In this document: in pieces, positions 11,280 through 20,922 of the stretch
Position numbering within the stretch: the stretch's first letter is position 1
How the letters are laid out: the number at the start of each line of letters is the position of its first letter
Origin: Deinococcus malanensis
GTDB lineage: Bacteria; Deinococcota; Deinococci; Deinococcales; Deinococcaceae
Reading direction: 5' to 3'
NCBI RefSeq assembly: GCF_014647655.1
Contig: NZ_BMPP01000007.1
Location: forward strand, 62,001-126,000
Length of the DNA: 64,000 nucleotides
Program-made: the position numbers and the translations under genes
The notes under the pieces: generated by a model
Told to the model about the DNA's origin: nothing
The model's database searches: none
What the model saw: the letters and a program-made list of their open reading frames with translations, nothing else

Positions 11280-11390
11280 AGGGGCCGGCACCCTGCTGGC
11301 CAGGTAGCCTGGACAGGACCTGGACAACTCTTGTCAATTGACTAGCAGTGCGAGTGAAAGGCTCCGGCCGAGGCTCCTACACTGCGGGCC

Positions 11391-12485
11391 ATGACCCCGG
11401 TACAACGCAGCATTGACGATCTCCGCGCCGAGATCGACCAGATCAATCGAGAACTCCTGACTCTCATGTCCAAACGCGGCGAAGTGGTTGCCCAGATTGG
11501 CCACGCCAAGACCCAGGAAGGTCGGCCACAACACTATGATCCTGCGCGCGAGGAGCAGCAGTTGCGAGACCTGGAGGCGCTGAATCCTGGGCCCTTCCCG
11601 GCCTCGACCGTCAAGGCCATCTTTAAGGAAATTTTCAAGGCCAGCTTGGCGCTCGAGGAAAGCAACGACAAGAAGCAGCTGCTGGTCTCGCGCAAGGTCA
11701 AGCAGGACGACACAGTGCTGGATATCGATGGCGTCCGAATCGGTGGCAACGAGCCGCCCATCATCATCGCCGGGCCCTGCAGCATCGAGAGCGAAGAGCA
11801 GATGGAGCTGACGGCCGCCTTCCTGAAAAGTAAGGGGGTGAAAATCCTGCGCGGCGGCGCCTACAAACCCCGCACCAGCCCGTATGGCTTCCAGGGCATG
11901 GGCGTGGACGGCCTGATCCTGGGCAGCAGCGTGGCCCGTGAGCATGGCCAGCTGTTTATCACCGAGGTGATGGACACCCGCGACGTGGAGGTCGTGGCCG
12001 AGTACGCCGACATCCTGCAGATCGGCGCGCGAAACATGCACAACTTCGCCCTGCTGCGCGAGGTGGGCCGTGCCCGCCGTCCGGTGCTGCTTAAGCGTGG
12101 CCTGTCGGCCACCATCGAGGAGTGGCTGTACGCCGCCGAGTACATCCTGTCTGAAGGCAACAACGAGGTCATCCTGTGCGAGCGCGGCATCCGCACCTAT
12201 GAGAAATGGACCCGCAATACCCTGGACCTCAGCGCCGTGGCACTGGCCAAACAGGAAACTCACCTGCCCGTCATTGTGGACGTGACGCACGCTGCCGGCC
12301 GCCGCGACCTGCTGATTCCACTGGCCAGGGCCGCGCTGGCCGTGGGCGCCGACGGCATTCACGTCGAGGTGCACCCCAGCCCCGCGACGGCGCTGTCGGA
12401 CAACGAGCAGCAGCTGGACTTCGCCGGCTACGAGCAGTTCAGCGCCGCCCTGAGCAGCCTGATGCGTGTAGCGACGCCTGCCTGA
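11391..12485 (+). CDS. aroG: Bifunctional chorismate mutase / 3-deoxy-7-phosphoheptulonate synthase
   Basis: First step of the shikimate pathway (PEP + erythrose 4-phosphate to DAHP) with an AroQ-type chorismate mutase fused at the N-terminus. Residues 1-90 carry the mutase pattern (IDDLRAEIDQINRELLTLMSKRGEV). Residues about 100-360 are a type I-beta DAHP synthase: IIAGPCSIES, LRGGAYKPRTSPYGFQG, ILQIGARNMHNFALLRE, LLKRGLSATIEEW, DVTHAAGRRDLL. In Bacillus relatives the mutase domain senses chorismate/prephenate and gives feedback inhibition; that control is likely here. A -10 TACACT (11378-11383) lies 7 nt before the ATG (leaderless). The symbol is uncertain (aroA in Bacillus usage). Confidence 0.95.
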   Translation: MTPVQRSIDDLRAEIDQINRELLTLMSKRGEVVAQIGHAKTQEGRPQHYDPAREEQQLRDLEALNPGPFPASTVKAIFKEIFKASLALEESNDKKQLLVSRKVKQDDTVLDIDGVRIGGNEPPIIIAGPCSIESEEQMELTAAFLKSKGVKILRGGAYKPRTSPYGFQGMGVDGLILGSSVAREHGQLFITEVMDTRDVEVVAEYADILQIGARNMHNFALLREVGRARRPVLLKRGLSATIEEWLYAAEYILSEGNNEVILCERGIRTYEKWTRNTLDLSAVALAKQETHLPVIVDVTHAAGRRDLLIPLARAALAVGADGIHVEVHPSPATALSDNEQQLDFAGYEQFSAALSSLMRVATPA

Positions 12486-12793
12486 GCTTCAGGATCACAG
12501 CGAGGGGGGCCGGGATTACCTTCCCCGCCCCCCCTCATGTGCAGCTGCCCTGTGGCCGAGCAATTAGAAACCCCTGATCCCTCCGCGACACCTCGGGGCT
12601 GTGGCATCCAGGGGCATCATCACAGTCAACTGGTTGGGGCAGCAGGCCTGAACTGCGGTCTCAGGTCAGCACGTCGCCGGTTTTCTCTGGCCTGCCGAAC
12701 CTGAGAGCAGTGACCTGAGGCGACCGCCTGAGCCATTCCAGCCAATATGGCCCTTCGAAGGAGGCAGCTCTCCTCGCTGCATGGGGATGCGAG
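12486..12793. other. Intergenic region with hairpins, no gene
   Basis: Between convergent aroG and the 2H phosphoesterase. A G/C-rich hairpin (about 12503-12537, GAGGGGGG... / ...CCCCCCCTC) probably ends the aroG transcript, though no T-run follows. A distant inverted repeat CTCAGGTCA (12660-12668) / TGACCTGAG (12711-12719) has a 42-nt loop and unknown meaning. Confidence 0.5.
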
Positions 12794-13396
12794 TCAGCTG
12801 GGTTCGGCGTCGTGGGTCATCAGCACCGGGCAGGCATCCGGCGCAGCTTCAAGCGGAAAGGTGTGCAGTTCCTGGACCTCGCCACGTTCCTCCCGGGTGA
12901 GGCTCAGCGCGTGCACGGTAAAGCGGTCTATCGGGGGCCTCATGGGCTGAACGGCCTCCCACAGCAGCGGCTCGGCCCAGGGCAACACCCCCAGCGCAAG
13001 CGTCAGATGCGGGCGGTACAGCTCACCATCGTGGACCGCACGGCTGGACGGGCCCACCTCCAGCAGGTGATCGTGCAGGCGCCGCAATGTTGAGTCAAGT
13101 TCGCATTCCAGAAAAATGACATTGGGAAGCTGCTTCCAACCCTTGATCCTCACCTCGAATTCGGGCTCGCCGCGCAGCACAGACCGGAAAGCCGCCACCA
13201 GCTCGCTGCTGCGCAGTGAGGTCTGGAACGGCGCGCGCAGGTTCAGGTGCGGTAGACCAAATCCACGGACGCCCAGCTGTTCCTGGCGTCGCCGCATCCA
13301 GGTGTCCAGCGGCTCGGGAGGCCAGGCAACGATGCTGTACAGGGGTTTGCGGGGCTCCAGATCCAGCACAAGCTGTGACGGGCCGGGTAGGCTCAT
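12794..13396 (-). CDS. 2'-5' RNA ligase / 2H phosphoesterase family protein
   Basis: 200 aa with two H-x-[NT]-x motifs about 90 residues apart, PHLNLRAPF and PHLTLALGV, the paired histidines of the 2H phosphoesterase fold. In ThpR-like relatives this fold acts on 2',3'-cyclic phosphate RNA ends. The first motif has Asn where Thr/Ser is usual, so activity could be altered. The ATG at 13396 overlaps the stop of the upstream SufR-like gene (ATGA). It is the third gene of mrp - sufR-like - 2H, an unexpected link between RNA-end chemistry and Fe-S biology. Confidence 0.85.
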   Translation of the reverse strand: MSLPGPSQLVLDLEPRKPLYSIVAWPPEPLDTWMRRRQEQLGVRGFGLPHLNLRAPFQTSLRSSELVAAFRSVLRGEPEFEVRIKGWKQLPNVIFLECELDSTLRRLHDHLLEVGPSSRAVHDGELYRPHLTLALGVLPWAEPLLWEAVQPMRPPIDRFTVHALSLTREERGEVQELHTFPLEAAPDACPVLMTHDAEPS

Positions 13397-14076
13397 GGCC
13401 CAGCCGCGCCGATACGGTAGCGGCAACACCCCTGCCCACAGGCAATACGGGTCTCACGGCTCACCGGGACACCAAACAGATTTCGGTAAAGGGTGAGTTC
13501 CGAGACGCACAGTTCGTGATACTGGCGGGCCACCGACAGATTGGGGCAGTGCCGCTGCGTGATGTACCACACCTCTTCCCCACCCGCTCCTACTGACTCC
13601 CGGTGAGCCACAGCATCGAAGCCCAGTTCGGTGAGATGAGCCGCGAGGCCCTCGGCCCGCTCACCCAGGGTGGCGGCTCCTGCCAGTTCCGTACGCAGCC
13701 GCTCTGCCAGGGCCAGACTGCGGGCGTCGAGCACCTTGAGCACCGCACCCTGACCGAACAGGTCGCGTAAGTGATGCAGCACATCAACGCACAGCCCGGA
13801 GTACGTATTGGGAAAGGCCGCCTCCCCCCGCTCCGTCAGTGCAAACACATGCTGAGGCCGGCCCCGGCCACCCGGTTTCTCGACCTTGGCTTCCAGCATT
13901 CCCTGTTCCAGCAGGTCACCCAGGTGACGGCGGGCCGCCGGGACGCTGACATCCAGCCGCGACGCCAGATCCTGCGCGGTCTGCGGGCCAAACCGCTTGA
14001 CCAGGTCCAGCAGGCGCGTCTTCGTCCGCTCCGGAGACACGCTGGACGCCGAGGAAGCAGGCAGGGGCAGGCTCAT
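13393..14076 (-). CDS. SufR-like Fe-S-responsive transcriptional regulator
   Basis: 227 aa. Residues about 15-80 form a winged helix (TKTRLLDLVKRFGPQTAQDLA, VSVPAARRHLGDLLEQGML) with the wing GGRGRPQHVFALTERG, as in SufR/DeoR-like repressors. The C-terminal half has conserved cysteines: HCPN, ELCVSE and CGQGCCRYRI. In cyanobacterial and actinobacterial SufR this cysteine set holds a [4Fe-4S] cluster and controls suf genes. No suf operon is in the window; the partner is the Fe-S carrier Mrp directly upstream, overlapping by ATGA. Targets are unknown. Confidence 0.88.
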   Translation of the reverse strand: MSLPLPASSASSVSPERTKTRLLDLVKRFGPQTAQDLASRLDVSVPAARRHLGDLLEQGMLEAKVEKPGGRGRPQHVFALTERGEAAFPNTYSGLCVDVLHHLRDLFGQGAVLKVLDARSLALAERLRTELAGAATLGERAEGLAAHLTELGFDAVAHRESVGAGGEEVWYITQRHCPNLSVARQYHELCVSELTLYRNLFGVPVSRETRIACGQGCCRYRIGAAGP

Positions 14077-15137
14077 ACGACGGTCAGCTGATCCGGCAGG
14101 TCCGCAAGGCTTTGGCTAAGGGCCCGCACACTGACCTGCCCGGCCAGATTGCGGGCGACCTGGATCAGGGCCTGGGCAGCAGCGGTCTCGGGGTGTGCCA
14201 GCACGGCCGGGATCCCCTGATCCGCGTCCTGGCGCACCTCCACGTTCAGGGGCACCTCGCCCAGCAGGGGGTACTGCTCGCCCAGCTTGCGGCTGCCCCC
14301 GCGCCCGAACAGGTCGTAGGTGTGCCCGGTATCGGGCGCCACGAAGTAGCTCATATTCTCCACGATGCCCAGCACCGGAACACTGGCCTTACGGAACATA
14401 TCGATGGCACGGGCCGCATCGATCAATGCCACGTCCTGAGGGGTGGTCACGATCACGGCCCCCGTGACCTGCACAGTCTGGGTCAGGCTGAGCTGCACGT
14501 CCCCGGTCCCAGGCGGGAGGTCCACAATCAGGTAATCGAGTTCGCCCCAGGCCGCGTCCTTGATGAACTGCTGGATGGCCGAGTGCAGCATCGGCCCGCG
14601 CCATACCAGGGCCTGCCCGGCCGGCGAGAGATTGGCCATGCTCAGAAAGCGCAGGCCGTGTGCCTCGATGGGCTGCATCTTGCGCTGCTCGTTGGCGGTG
14701 ACCCGCGCGGCACCCTGGCCCATCATGTGCGCCACGCTGGGGCCGTACACATCGGCGTCCAGCAGCCCGACCCGCGCGCCGTCGCGGGCCAGAGACGCAG
14801 CCAGGTTCACGGCGACGCTGCTCTTGCCCACGCCTCCCTTTCCGCTGCCAATCAACACGACGTGCTTGACTCCGGGCAGCGCGGGCTGGGCTGCCTGGCG
14901 CACCGTCGCGCCAAAGGTCACCTGCACGTCCTGCACGCCCGGAACCTCCAGTACCGCAGCGCGCACATCGGCCTCGATCCGGCCCTTAAGGGGGCAGGCG
15001 GGCGTGGTGAGGTTCACCTTGACGTGCGCGACCCCGCTGAGCAGTTCAGCCCGCTCAATCATGCCCAGCGAAACCAGGTCACGGTGCAGTTCCGGGTCAT
15101 TCACGGTGCTCAGGGCGCTGAGTAGGGCGTCATGCAT
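14073..15137 (-). CDS. apbC: Mrp/ApbC family Fe-S cluster carrier ATPase
   Basis: 354 aa. The N-terminal MIP18/DUF59 domain (1-80) contains VNDPELHRDLVSLGMI and a cysteine in TTPACPLKG. The P-loop ATPase domain (about 95-340) has the deviant Walker A GSGKGGVGKSSVAVNLA, then LLDADVYGPS and IVDLPPGTGDVQL. Homologues carry Fe-S clusters to apo-proteins. The usual C-terminal CxxC is not visible; the region reads IVENMSYFVAPDTGHTYDLFG, so cluster binding may differ from E. coli ApbC. The ATG at 15137 follows AAAGGAT. First gene of a three-gene coupled operon. Confidence 0.92.
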   Translation of the reverse strand: MHDALLSALSTVNDPELHRDLVSLGMIERAELLSGVAHVKVNLTTPACPLKGRIEADVRAAVLEVPGVQDVQVTFGATVRQAAQPALPGVKHVVLIGSGKGGVGKSSVAVNLAASLARDGARVGLLDADVYGPSVAHMMGQGAARVTANEQRKMQPIEAHGLRFLSMANLSPAGQALVWRGPMLHSAIQQFIKDAAWGELDYLIVDLPPGTGDVQLSLTQTVQVTGAVIVTTPQDVALIDAARAIDMFRKASVPVLGIVENMSYFVAPDTGHTYDLFGRGGSRKLGEQYPLLGEVPLNVEVRQDADQGIPAVLAHPETAAAQALIQVARNLAGQVSVRALSQSLADLPDQLTVV

Positions 15138-15232
15138 ATCCTTTCAGTAGTAGCGCAAAGCCGCGCACGCGGCAAGACAACATCTCACACTGCCGGCCCG
15201 GAAGGCGCCTGCACGCCGGTATACTGGCCCCC

Positions 15233-16963
15233 GTGAAGCCCATCGGTCCCTACGTGGCGGCGCGCGAGCTCTCTGGCAATCAGCAGACGGTGCGCACGCT
15301 GCGCGCCACCGACCGCCTGACGGGCATGCCGGTTTTGCTGCACCTGCTGCCTGGCCCCGTGGCAGTGCCCGACCTTCCGGACCATCCGGCGCTGCTGCCC
15401 TTTACCGACCATGGCATGGATGGCGGGCAGGCCTACGTGGTTTCTGAGCTGCCGCTGCATGCCCAGCCGGCTGCCGATCCCCTGCTGGCCGCGCGAGGGG
15501 CACTTCAGGCCCTCGACGCTCTGCACAGCGCTGGACTGGTCCACGGCGGTGTCGCACCAGCGCAACTGTGGAGCGTGGACGGCGAGGTCATGCTGGCCGG
15601 GGCCGGTCTCGCCTGGGGCGCGCGTGAAGCCAGCGCCCAGGCCGACCTGCGTGATCTGGCCCAGACCCTGGACACGCTGGGCGGCCTGCCTGCCAGACTG
15701 GCCCCCCTGAAGGACGCCCCCGGGACCCTGAGCGCACGCGGCGCCCTGGAACGCCTGAAGCAACCCGCTGGAGCGGGGGCCGCCACAGTGACGGTCAAGG
15801 AGGCAGCTACCGCCGCGGCTCCCTCTGATCGAGCGCATGTCCCACCGGCACCCAAGACGCCGCTTCAGCCGCTCAGTGCTTCTGGCCCTGCTCCAGCAGA
15901 GCCACGCCTGCCACAACCACCCCTGCACGACGGTTCGCCAATCGTGCTGGGTGATCCGCGACCAGCAGCGGATCACCCCACCGAAGACGATCCGGCGACC
16001 GCAGAGGCGCCCGCCGCTGTGGAAACCATCGTGATCGCGGCCAGTCCTCCAGCATCCACTCTGGCAGCTTCCACTCTGGCCGCTGATCCGGCGGGGCGTG
16101 AGTCTCCACAGGAGCGCCGGCGCAGGGAAAACGAGGCCCGGCGGGCCCAGGCCATTCAGGACGCCCAAGCCGGTGCGCGGCGCAAAGCCGAGCGTCTGCG
16201 CGCCCAGGCCGAGGAGCAGCGCGCCGCGGTGCCGGAGCCGATCCGGATTGGCTTTACAGAAGGCGCGGCTGCTGACGACACCGACCTCCCCGACTGGACC
16301 CCAGAGGCTGGCGACAGCACCCCCCCAGCCGCCCGGCTGCAGATGCGAACGGTGGAGCGGCTGCCGGCCTCGCTGCGCCGGGCCACGGAGCCTGTGGTGC
16401 CAGAAGCGCCAGAGCCCGAGGCCCAGACCAGACACGAGCCCCAGGACTTTCTTCAGCCCGCCGAACCGGGCCGGCTGCCGGGGCGGCGCCTGAAAAGTGA
16501 ACCGATCCGCATCGGCTGGGACGAGGACGAGTCCTGGCGTGTGGTGCGCGAACCGCAGCCTGAGCCCGCCATGACCCGGCCGAGCCTGCCACGCTGGCTG
16601 CTTGCGCTGATGGCCGCGCTGCTGCTGATTGTGGCAGGCGTGTGGATTGCCCGGGTCATGGCGGGCCGGACAGCGTCGGCGAAGACCGGCACGGAACAGA
16701 CAGCCAGTACGGCGGCCAGTTGCTGCGAGGTGCGCTTTGTCGTCCAGGGCGCCGCCGGAAGGGGAGCTGAGCTGTTTGTGCTGGACGCCCCGGACGGCGC
16801 CAACCTGACGCCTGGCCAGGACCTGGGGCGCGCGCCGGGAGTGGTTCGCTTTCCGATGCGCGGGCGCTACCGGCTGCGGGTCGTGGCCGACGGGTACAGC
16901 CCGGCGACCCTCAACCTGACCGTGCCACGCGCCTCGGCAGTCAACATCGCCCTGGGCCAGTAG
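15233..16963 (+). CDS. Kinase-like (probable pseudokinase) membrane protein with PEGA-like C-terminus
   Basis: 576 aa. Residues 1-170 resemble a Ser/Thr kinase N- and C-lobe (IGPYVAARELSGNQQTV; RGALQALDALHSAGLVHGGVAPAQLW). The catalytic-loop aspartate is replaced: HGGVAPAQ stands where HGDVKPAN is expected, and no DFG motif follows (MLAGAGLAWG). A long Pro/Ala/Glu-rich linker with a charged RRRRENEARRAQA helix follows, then one membrane helix (about 452-477) and a PEGA-like beta domain ending in YSPATLNLTVP. Cytosolic head and extracytoplasmic tail are likely. The GTG start lies 7 nt after TATACT (15220-15225). guaA starts 83 nt downstream. Substrate or partner unknown. Confidence 0.8.
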   Translation: MKPIGPYVAARELSGNQQTVRTLRATDRLTGMPVLLHLLPGPVAVPDLPDHPALLPFTDHGMDGGQAYVVSELPLHAQPAADPLLAARGALQALDALHSAGLVHGGVAPAQLWSVDGEVMLAGAGLAWGAREASAQADLRDLAQTLDTLGGLPARLAPLKDAPGTLSARGALERLKQPAGAGAATVTVKEAATAAAPSDRAHVPPAPKTPLQPLSASGPAPAEPRLPQPPLHDGSPIVLGDPRPAADHPTEDDPATAEAPAAVETIVIAASPPASTLAASTLAADPAGRESPQERRRRENEARRAQAIQDAQAGARRKAERLRAQAEEQRAAVPEPIRIGFTEGAAADDTDLPDWTPEAGDSTPPAARLQMRTVERLPASLRRATEPVVPEAPEPEAQTRHEPQDFLQPAEPGRLPGRRLKSEPIRIGWDEDESWRVVREPQPEPAMTRPSLPRWLLALMAALLLIVAGVWIARVMAGRTASAKTGTEQTASTAASCCEVRFVVQGAAGRGAELFVLDAPDGANLTPGQDLGRAPGVVRFPMRGRYRLRVVADGYSPATLNLTVPRASAVNIALGQ

Positions 16964-17046
16964 CTGTTTAGCGGCTGGCGGCTTTATCCGGGGTCGTCTG
17001 TCCGGGCCGGACGCCCACGCGGGCAGGGCATGAGACAATCAAAGGT

Positions 17047-18582
17047 GTGAGCGTCGTCATTCTGGATTTCGGCAGTCAGTTCACGCGCCTGATCGCGCGT
17101 CGGTTCCGCGAACTGGGCGCGTATTCGGTGATCCTGCCCGGTACCGCGTCTCTGGAACGCATCGCGCAGGAAAACCCGCAGGGCATCGTGCTGTCCGGTG
17201 GCCCCAGCAGCGTGTATGACGACCTGGCACCCAGACCTGCTGCAGGGGTGCTGGACCTGGACCTGCCGATCCTGGGCGTGTGCTATGGCATGCAGTTTCT
17301 GGCCCATGAAGCCGGCGGTGACGTTAAACGTGCCGGAAAGCGCGAATACGGCAAGGCTGACCTGACCCGCTACGGGGGGCAGCTGTTTGAAGGCATTCAG
17401 GGCGAGTTCGTGGCCTGGATGAGTCACAGCGACAGCGTCACGCAGCTGCCGGCCGGGTACGAGGTCGTTGCCGAGACCGAAGATACCCCCGTCACGGCCA
17501 TCGAGAACCCGGTGTCCCGGCGCTACGGGGTGCAGTTTCACCCCGAGGTCGTGCACACGCCCAAGGGTGGACAGCTGCTGGCCAATTTTCTGGAGATCTG
17601 TGAGGTCAGGCGCGACTGGAATGCGGCGCACATCGTCGAGGAGCTGATCGCGGGCGTGCAGGCGCAGGTGGGCGACAGCGGGCGGGTGCTGCTGGGCATC
17701 AGCGGTGGGGTGGACAGTTCCACGCTGGCCCTTCTGCTGGCCCGTGCGGTCGGCGACCGTCTGACGGCCGTATTTATCGACCACGGCCTGCTGCGGCTGG
17801 GCGAGCGCGAGCAGGTGGAAGCGGCCCTGCGCCCGCTGGGTGTCAATCTGGTGACGGTGGACGCCCGTGACGAGTTCCTGGGCGCCCTGCGGGGGGTCAG
17901 CGACCCCGAGCAGAAGCGCAAGGTCATCGGCCGCGAATTTATCCGGGCCTTCGAGCGCGAGACCGCCAAGCTGGGTGACTTCGACTTCCTGGCGCAGGGC
18001 ACGCTGTACCCCGACGTCATCGAGTCCGCAGGCGGGCATCACGGAGACAAGTCGGGGGCGGCCAACATCAAGAGCCACCACAATGTCGGCGGCCTGCCCG
18101 AGGACCTGAAGTTCAAGCTGGTCGAGCCCTTCCGCACCCTGTTCAAGGACGAGGTGCGTGAGATTGCCCAGCTGCTGGGTTTGCCGGACCACATCCGTAT
18201 GCGCCACCCCTTCCCTGGCCCGGGGCTGGCCATCCGCTGCCTGGGAGAAGTCACCGAGGAAAAGCTGGAGATTCTCAAGCGGGTGGACGACATCTTTATC
18301 TCCGGCTTGCGCGAGTTCGGCCTGTACGACGGCTGCTCGCAGGCGCTGGCGGTTCTGACACCCATCCAGTCGGTGGGCGTGATGGGCGACGAGCGTACCT
18401 ACAGCTACACCACCGCGCTGCGGGCCGTGACCACCGACGACTACATGACCGCCGAGTGGGCCCGGCTGCCGTACGAGTTCCTGGCGACCATGAGCAACCG
18501 GATCGTGAATCAGGTGCACGAGATCAACCGCGTGGTGTACGACATCACCGGCAAGCCGCCAGCGACCATCGAGTGGGAATGA
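17047..18582 (+). CDS. guaA: GMP synthase (glutamine-hydrolysing)
   Basis: Converts XMP to GMP with ATP and glutamine. Residues 1-190 form a class I glutamine amidotransferase with Cys in [12 protein letters not shown] and His/Glu in VQFHPEV. Then comes the ATP pyrophosphatase domain with the P-loop [16 protein letters not shown] (about 218) and the C-terminal dimerisation domain ending in PPATIEWE, which is nearly invariant. 511 aa is typical. The GTG start gives [18 protein letters not shown]. It ends at a terminator placed within the last codons of the opposing yczE-like gene. Confidence 0.97.
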   Translation: MSVVILDFGSQFTRLIARRFRELGAYSVILPGTASLERIAQENPQGIVLSGGPSSVYDDLAPRPAAGVLDLDLPILGVCYGMQFLAHEAGGDVKRAGKREYGKADLTRYGGQLFEGIQGEFVAWMSHSDSVTQLPAGYEVVAETEDTPVTAIENPVSRRYGVQFHPEVVHTPKGGQLLANFLEICEVRRDWNAAHIVEELIAGVQAQVGDSGRVLLGISGGVDSSTLALLLARAVGDRLTAVFIDHGLLRLGEREQVEAALRPLGVNLVTVDARDEFLGALRGVSDPEQKRKVIGREFIRAFERETAKLGDFDFLAQGTLYPDVIESAGGHHGDKSGAANIKSHHNVGGLPEDLKFKLVEPFRTLFKDEVREIAQLLGLPDHIRMRHPFPGPGLAIRCLGEVTEEKLEILKRVDDIFISGLREFGLYDGCSQALAVLTPIQSVGVMGDERTYSYTTALRAVTTDDYMTAEWARLPYEFLATMSNRIVNQVHEINRVVYDITGKPPATIEWE

Positions 18583-18585
18583 CCT

Positions 18586-19251
18586 CTAGCTGAGCTTGAG
18601 AGCCTCTTCCGATTGGGAAGGGGCCTTCTTTTTGCCTTTGAGACCGAACAGCCCCAGGCCAAAACTGACGCTTGGACCTATGCCCAGTGCATAGACCAGG
18701 GTGCCCCACCCGAGTGGACCCCCCAGCAACACACCGGCAGCCAGCACCACCAGTTCCACGCCGGTGCGGATATGCGCCACGGACCAGCCACGCTGGCGGT
18801 GCAGCCCCAGCATCAGGCTGTCGCGGGGGCCGGCGCCCAGGCCAGCACCTACATACGCTCCGGTGGCCAGCCCGATCAGCAGCACACCCAGCAGAAACTG
18901 TGTCCACTGCGCCAGCGGCTGCTGCGGCTGGGGAACAACCCCGCCGAGCAGGTCCATCACCAGCCCGATCAGCACGACGTTCAGCAGGGTGCCGGGGCCA
19001 AAACGCTCGCGCAGACTCAGCGAGGTGTACAGCACCAGCAACATCCCGCTGGCGATGCTGACCTGTCCGACTGTCAGTGGCAGCCAGTGCGTAACGCCCA
19101 CATGAAACACATCCCAGGGTGCCACCCCGACCCCGGCGTTGAGCATCAGACGCAGGCTCAGGCCGTACAGGCCCAGGCCCAGCAGCAGCAGGGTGTACTG
19201 CCCGGCAGGCTGAAGGCGGGTCAGAAAAATCAGGGGCGCAGGCCGAAGCAC
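18586..19251 (-). CDS. YczE/YyaS-like integral membrane protein
   Basis: 221 aa with about five to six hydrophobic helices (LLLLGLGLYGLSLRLML, TVGQVSIASGMLLVL, LLNVVLIGLVMDLLGG, FLLGVLLIGLATGAYVG). The motif AGVGVAPWDVFHVG and the second half-site GLGAGPRDSLMLGL form the internal repeat typical of the YczE/YitT superfamily. In Bacillus YczE affects surfactin production; a transport role is suspected but not shown. The GTG at 19251 lies 7 nt after the minus-strand hexamer TAGGCT (19264-19259); the ATG 21 codons upstream has no RBS and would add a polar stretch. The last codons overlap the guaA terminator. Confidence 0.85.
   Translation of the reverse strand: MLRPAPLIFLTRLQPAGQYTLLLLGLGLYGLSLRLMLNAGVGVAPWDVFHVGVTHWLPLTVGQVSIASGMLLVLYTSLSLRERFGPGTLLNVVLIGLVMDLLGGVVPQPQQPLAQWTQFLLGVLLIGLATGAYVGAGLGAGPRDSLMLGLHRQRGWSVAHIRTGVELVVLAAGVLLGGPLGWGTLVYALGIGPSVSFGLGLFGLKGKKKAPSQSEEALKLS
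18602..18633 (+). terminator. guaA terminator lying inside the 3' end of the opposing gene
   Basis: Stem GCCTCTTCC (18602-18610) / GGAAGGGGC (18616-18624), one G-U pair, followed by TTCTTTTT. It overlaps the last codons of the convergent gene 18586-19251. Confidence 0.8.
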
Positions 19252-19264
19252 ACAGCGGAGCCTA

Positions 19265-19692
19265 CCACCGTCTTTGGACAGCCCTCCGGCCACTGAGTAA
19301 GCATGAGCCTGCATGGTTCAGGTCATGCCTCCTAGGGGTGTCCGGCTTCCTCTCAACCGTGGAAGGTGCAGGTCAAGTGCGGCACCTCCCTGCCGGCCTG
19401 GCTTCTGAATCGTGCCGGGCAGATATGAACCATGTACGCCTCCGCTCTATTGCTGCTGCCCCTTCGTGCAGACCCCTGACCCGAACCGGTGACCAGCGCC
19501 TATGCCTATTTCGTTTTGAAGGTGCGGGCCAAAATCCCTGCCCAGAGGCAGAACATTCAGTGCGGACTGAACGCCGTGTCGGCCATCTCCGGTGAGGCCA
19601 GCAGCGCGCCAGACCACCGGAGCGGGCAGTATTGCTGAGCCCATCCACTAGAATGCAAGGGTTGCCGCGACCGCGCGGAAAGAGAGGGTGCT
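19265..19692. other. Intergenic region before ychF
   Basis: About 430 nt. A -10-like TAGAAT (19649-19654) stands about 40 nt before the ychF ATG; no clear -35 is at 17 nt. Frames on both strands are short and not protein-like. No repeat or RNA gene was recognised. Confidence 0.45.
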
Positions 19693-20790
19693 ATGGGACT
19701 TGGAATTGGAATCGTCGGACTGCCGAACGTTGGAAAAAGCACGCTGTTTAACGCCATCACGCGCGCCGGGGCGCTGGCCGCCAACTACCCGTTTGCGACC
19801 ATCGAACCCAACGTGGGCCGCGTGACGGTGCCGGATGAACGCCTCAGCGCCCTGAGCAAGGTCTTTACCAAGGGCGAGCGCGTGCCGCCGATTATCCCGA
19901 CCTTCGTGGAATTCGTGGATATCGCCGGGCTGGTCAAGGGCGCGAGCCAGGGTGAAGGCCTGGGCAACCAGTTCCTCGCCAATATCCGCGAGGTGGACGC
20001 CATTGCGCACGTGGTCCGCTGCTTTGAGGACGGCAATGTCGTGCACGTGGCGGGTAAGGTCGATCCGCTGGACGACATCGAGACCATCAACACCGAGCTG
20101 ATCCTGGCGGACCTGTCGGGCCTGGAAAAGCGCCTGCAGAATCTGCAGAAAAAAGCCAAGGGCAACGACAAGGAAGCCCGTGAGCAGGCTGAACTGGCCG
20201 AGCAGATCATCGCCGTGCTGGGAGAAGGGAAACCTGCCCGCGCCGGCCAGTACGACGCCCCCATCCCCAAGGAATTCGGGCTGATCACCACCAAGCCGGT
20301 CATCTATGTGGCCAATGTGGGCGAGAACGACCTGACCGAGGACAACGAATACGTCCGGCTGGTCCGCGAGTACGCCGCGAAGGAAGGCGCGCAGGTCGTG
20401 AAGATCAGCGCCCAGATCGAAGGCGAACTGGCCGAGATGCCCGAGGACGAGGCCCGTGAATTCCTGGCCGACCTCGGGGTGCAGGAAAGCGGCCTTGACC
20501 AGCTGGTCAAGGTCGGCTACGAGACGCTGGGGCTGATCACCTTTATCACCAGCGGCGAAAAGGAGGTCCGGGCCTGGACCATCCGGCGTGGCGAGAAGGC
20601 CCCCGAGGCGGCCGGCGAAATCCATAGCGATCTGGAACGCGGTTTTATCCGCGCCGAAGTGATCGAGTGGGACAAGATGGTCGAAGCCGGTGGCTGGTCC
20701 CCCGCCAAGGCCAAGGGCTGGGTGCGGACCGAAGGCAAGGAGTACGTCATGAAGGACGGCGACATCATGAACGTGCTGCATAACATGTAA
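19693..20790 (+). CDS. ychF: Redox-regulated P-loop ATPase YchF (OLA1 homologue)
   Basis: 365 aa, Obg-related but ATP-preferring. G1 [19 protein letters not shown]3 [20 protein letters not shown], and the altered G4 region ([10 protein letters not shown]) typical of YchF. A helical insert (about 130-200) and a C-terminal TGS domain ([13 protein letters not shown] ... [10 protein letters not shown]) follow. YchF associates with ribosomes and affects oxidative-stress responses in several bacteria. The ATG follows AGAGAGGG. Monocistronic. Confidence 0.96.
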   Translation: MGLGIGIVGLPNVGKSTLFNAITRAGALAANYPFATIEPNVGRVTVPDERLSALSKVFTKGERVPPIIPTFVEFVDIAGLVKGASQGEGLGNQFLANIREVDAIAHVVRCFEDGNVVHVAGKVDPLDDIETINTELILADLSGLEKRLQNLQKKAKGNDKEAREQAELAEQIIAVLGEGKPARAGQYDAPIPKEFGLITTKPVIYVANVGENDLTEDNEYVRLVREYAAKEGAQVVKISAQIEGELAEMPEDEAREFLADLGVQESGLDQLVKVGYETLGLITFITSGEKEVRAWTIRRGEKAPEAAGEIHSDLERGFIRAEVIEWDKMVEAGGWSPAKAKGWVRTEGKEYVMKDGDIMNVLHNM

Positions 20791-20922
20791 CCGCGCTCGC
20801 CCAGCACGCCCGTAGAACTGGCGACAACCGGCGGGCGAAGTCCTCCCCTCGCTCGCTGATAAGTGATCAGTGCACACTGAATTGCCGAGCATCTCCAGCC
20901 GTGGCTAAATCCGACAATGAAG

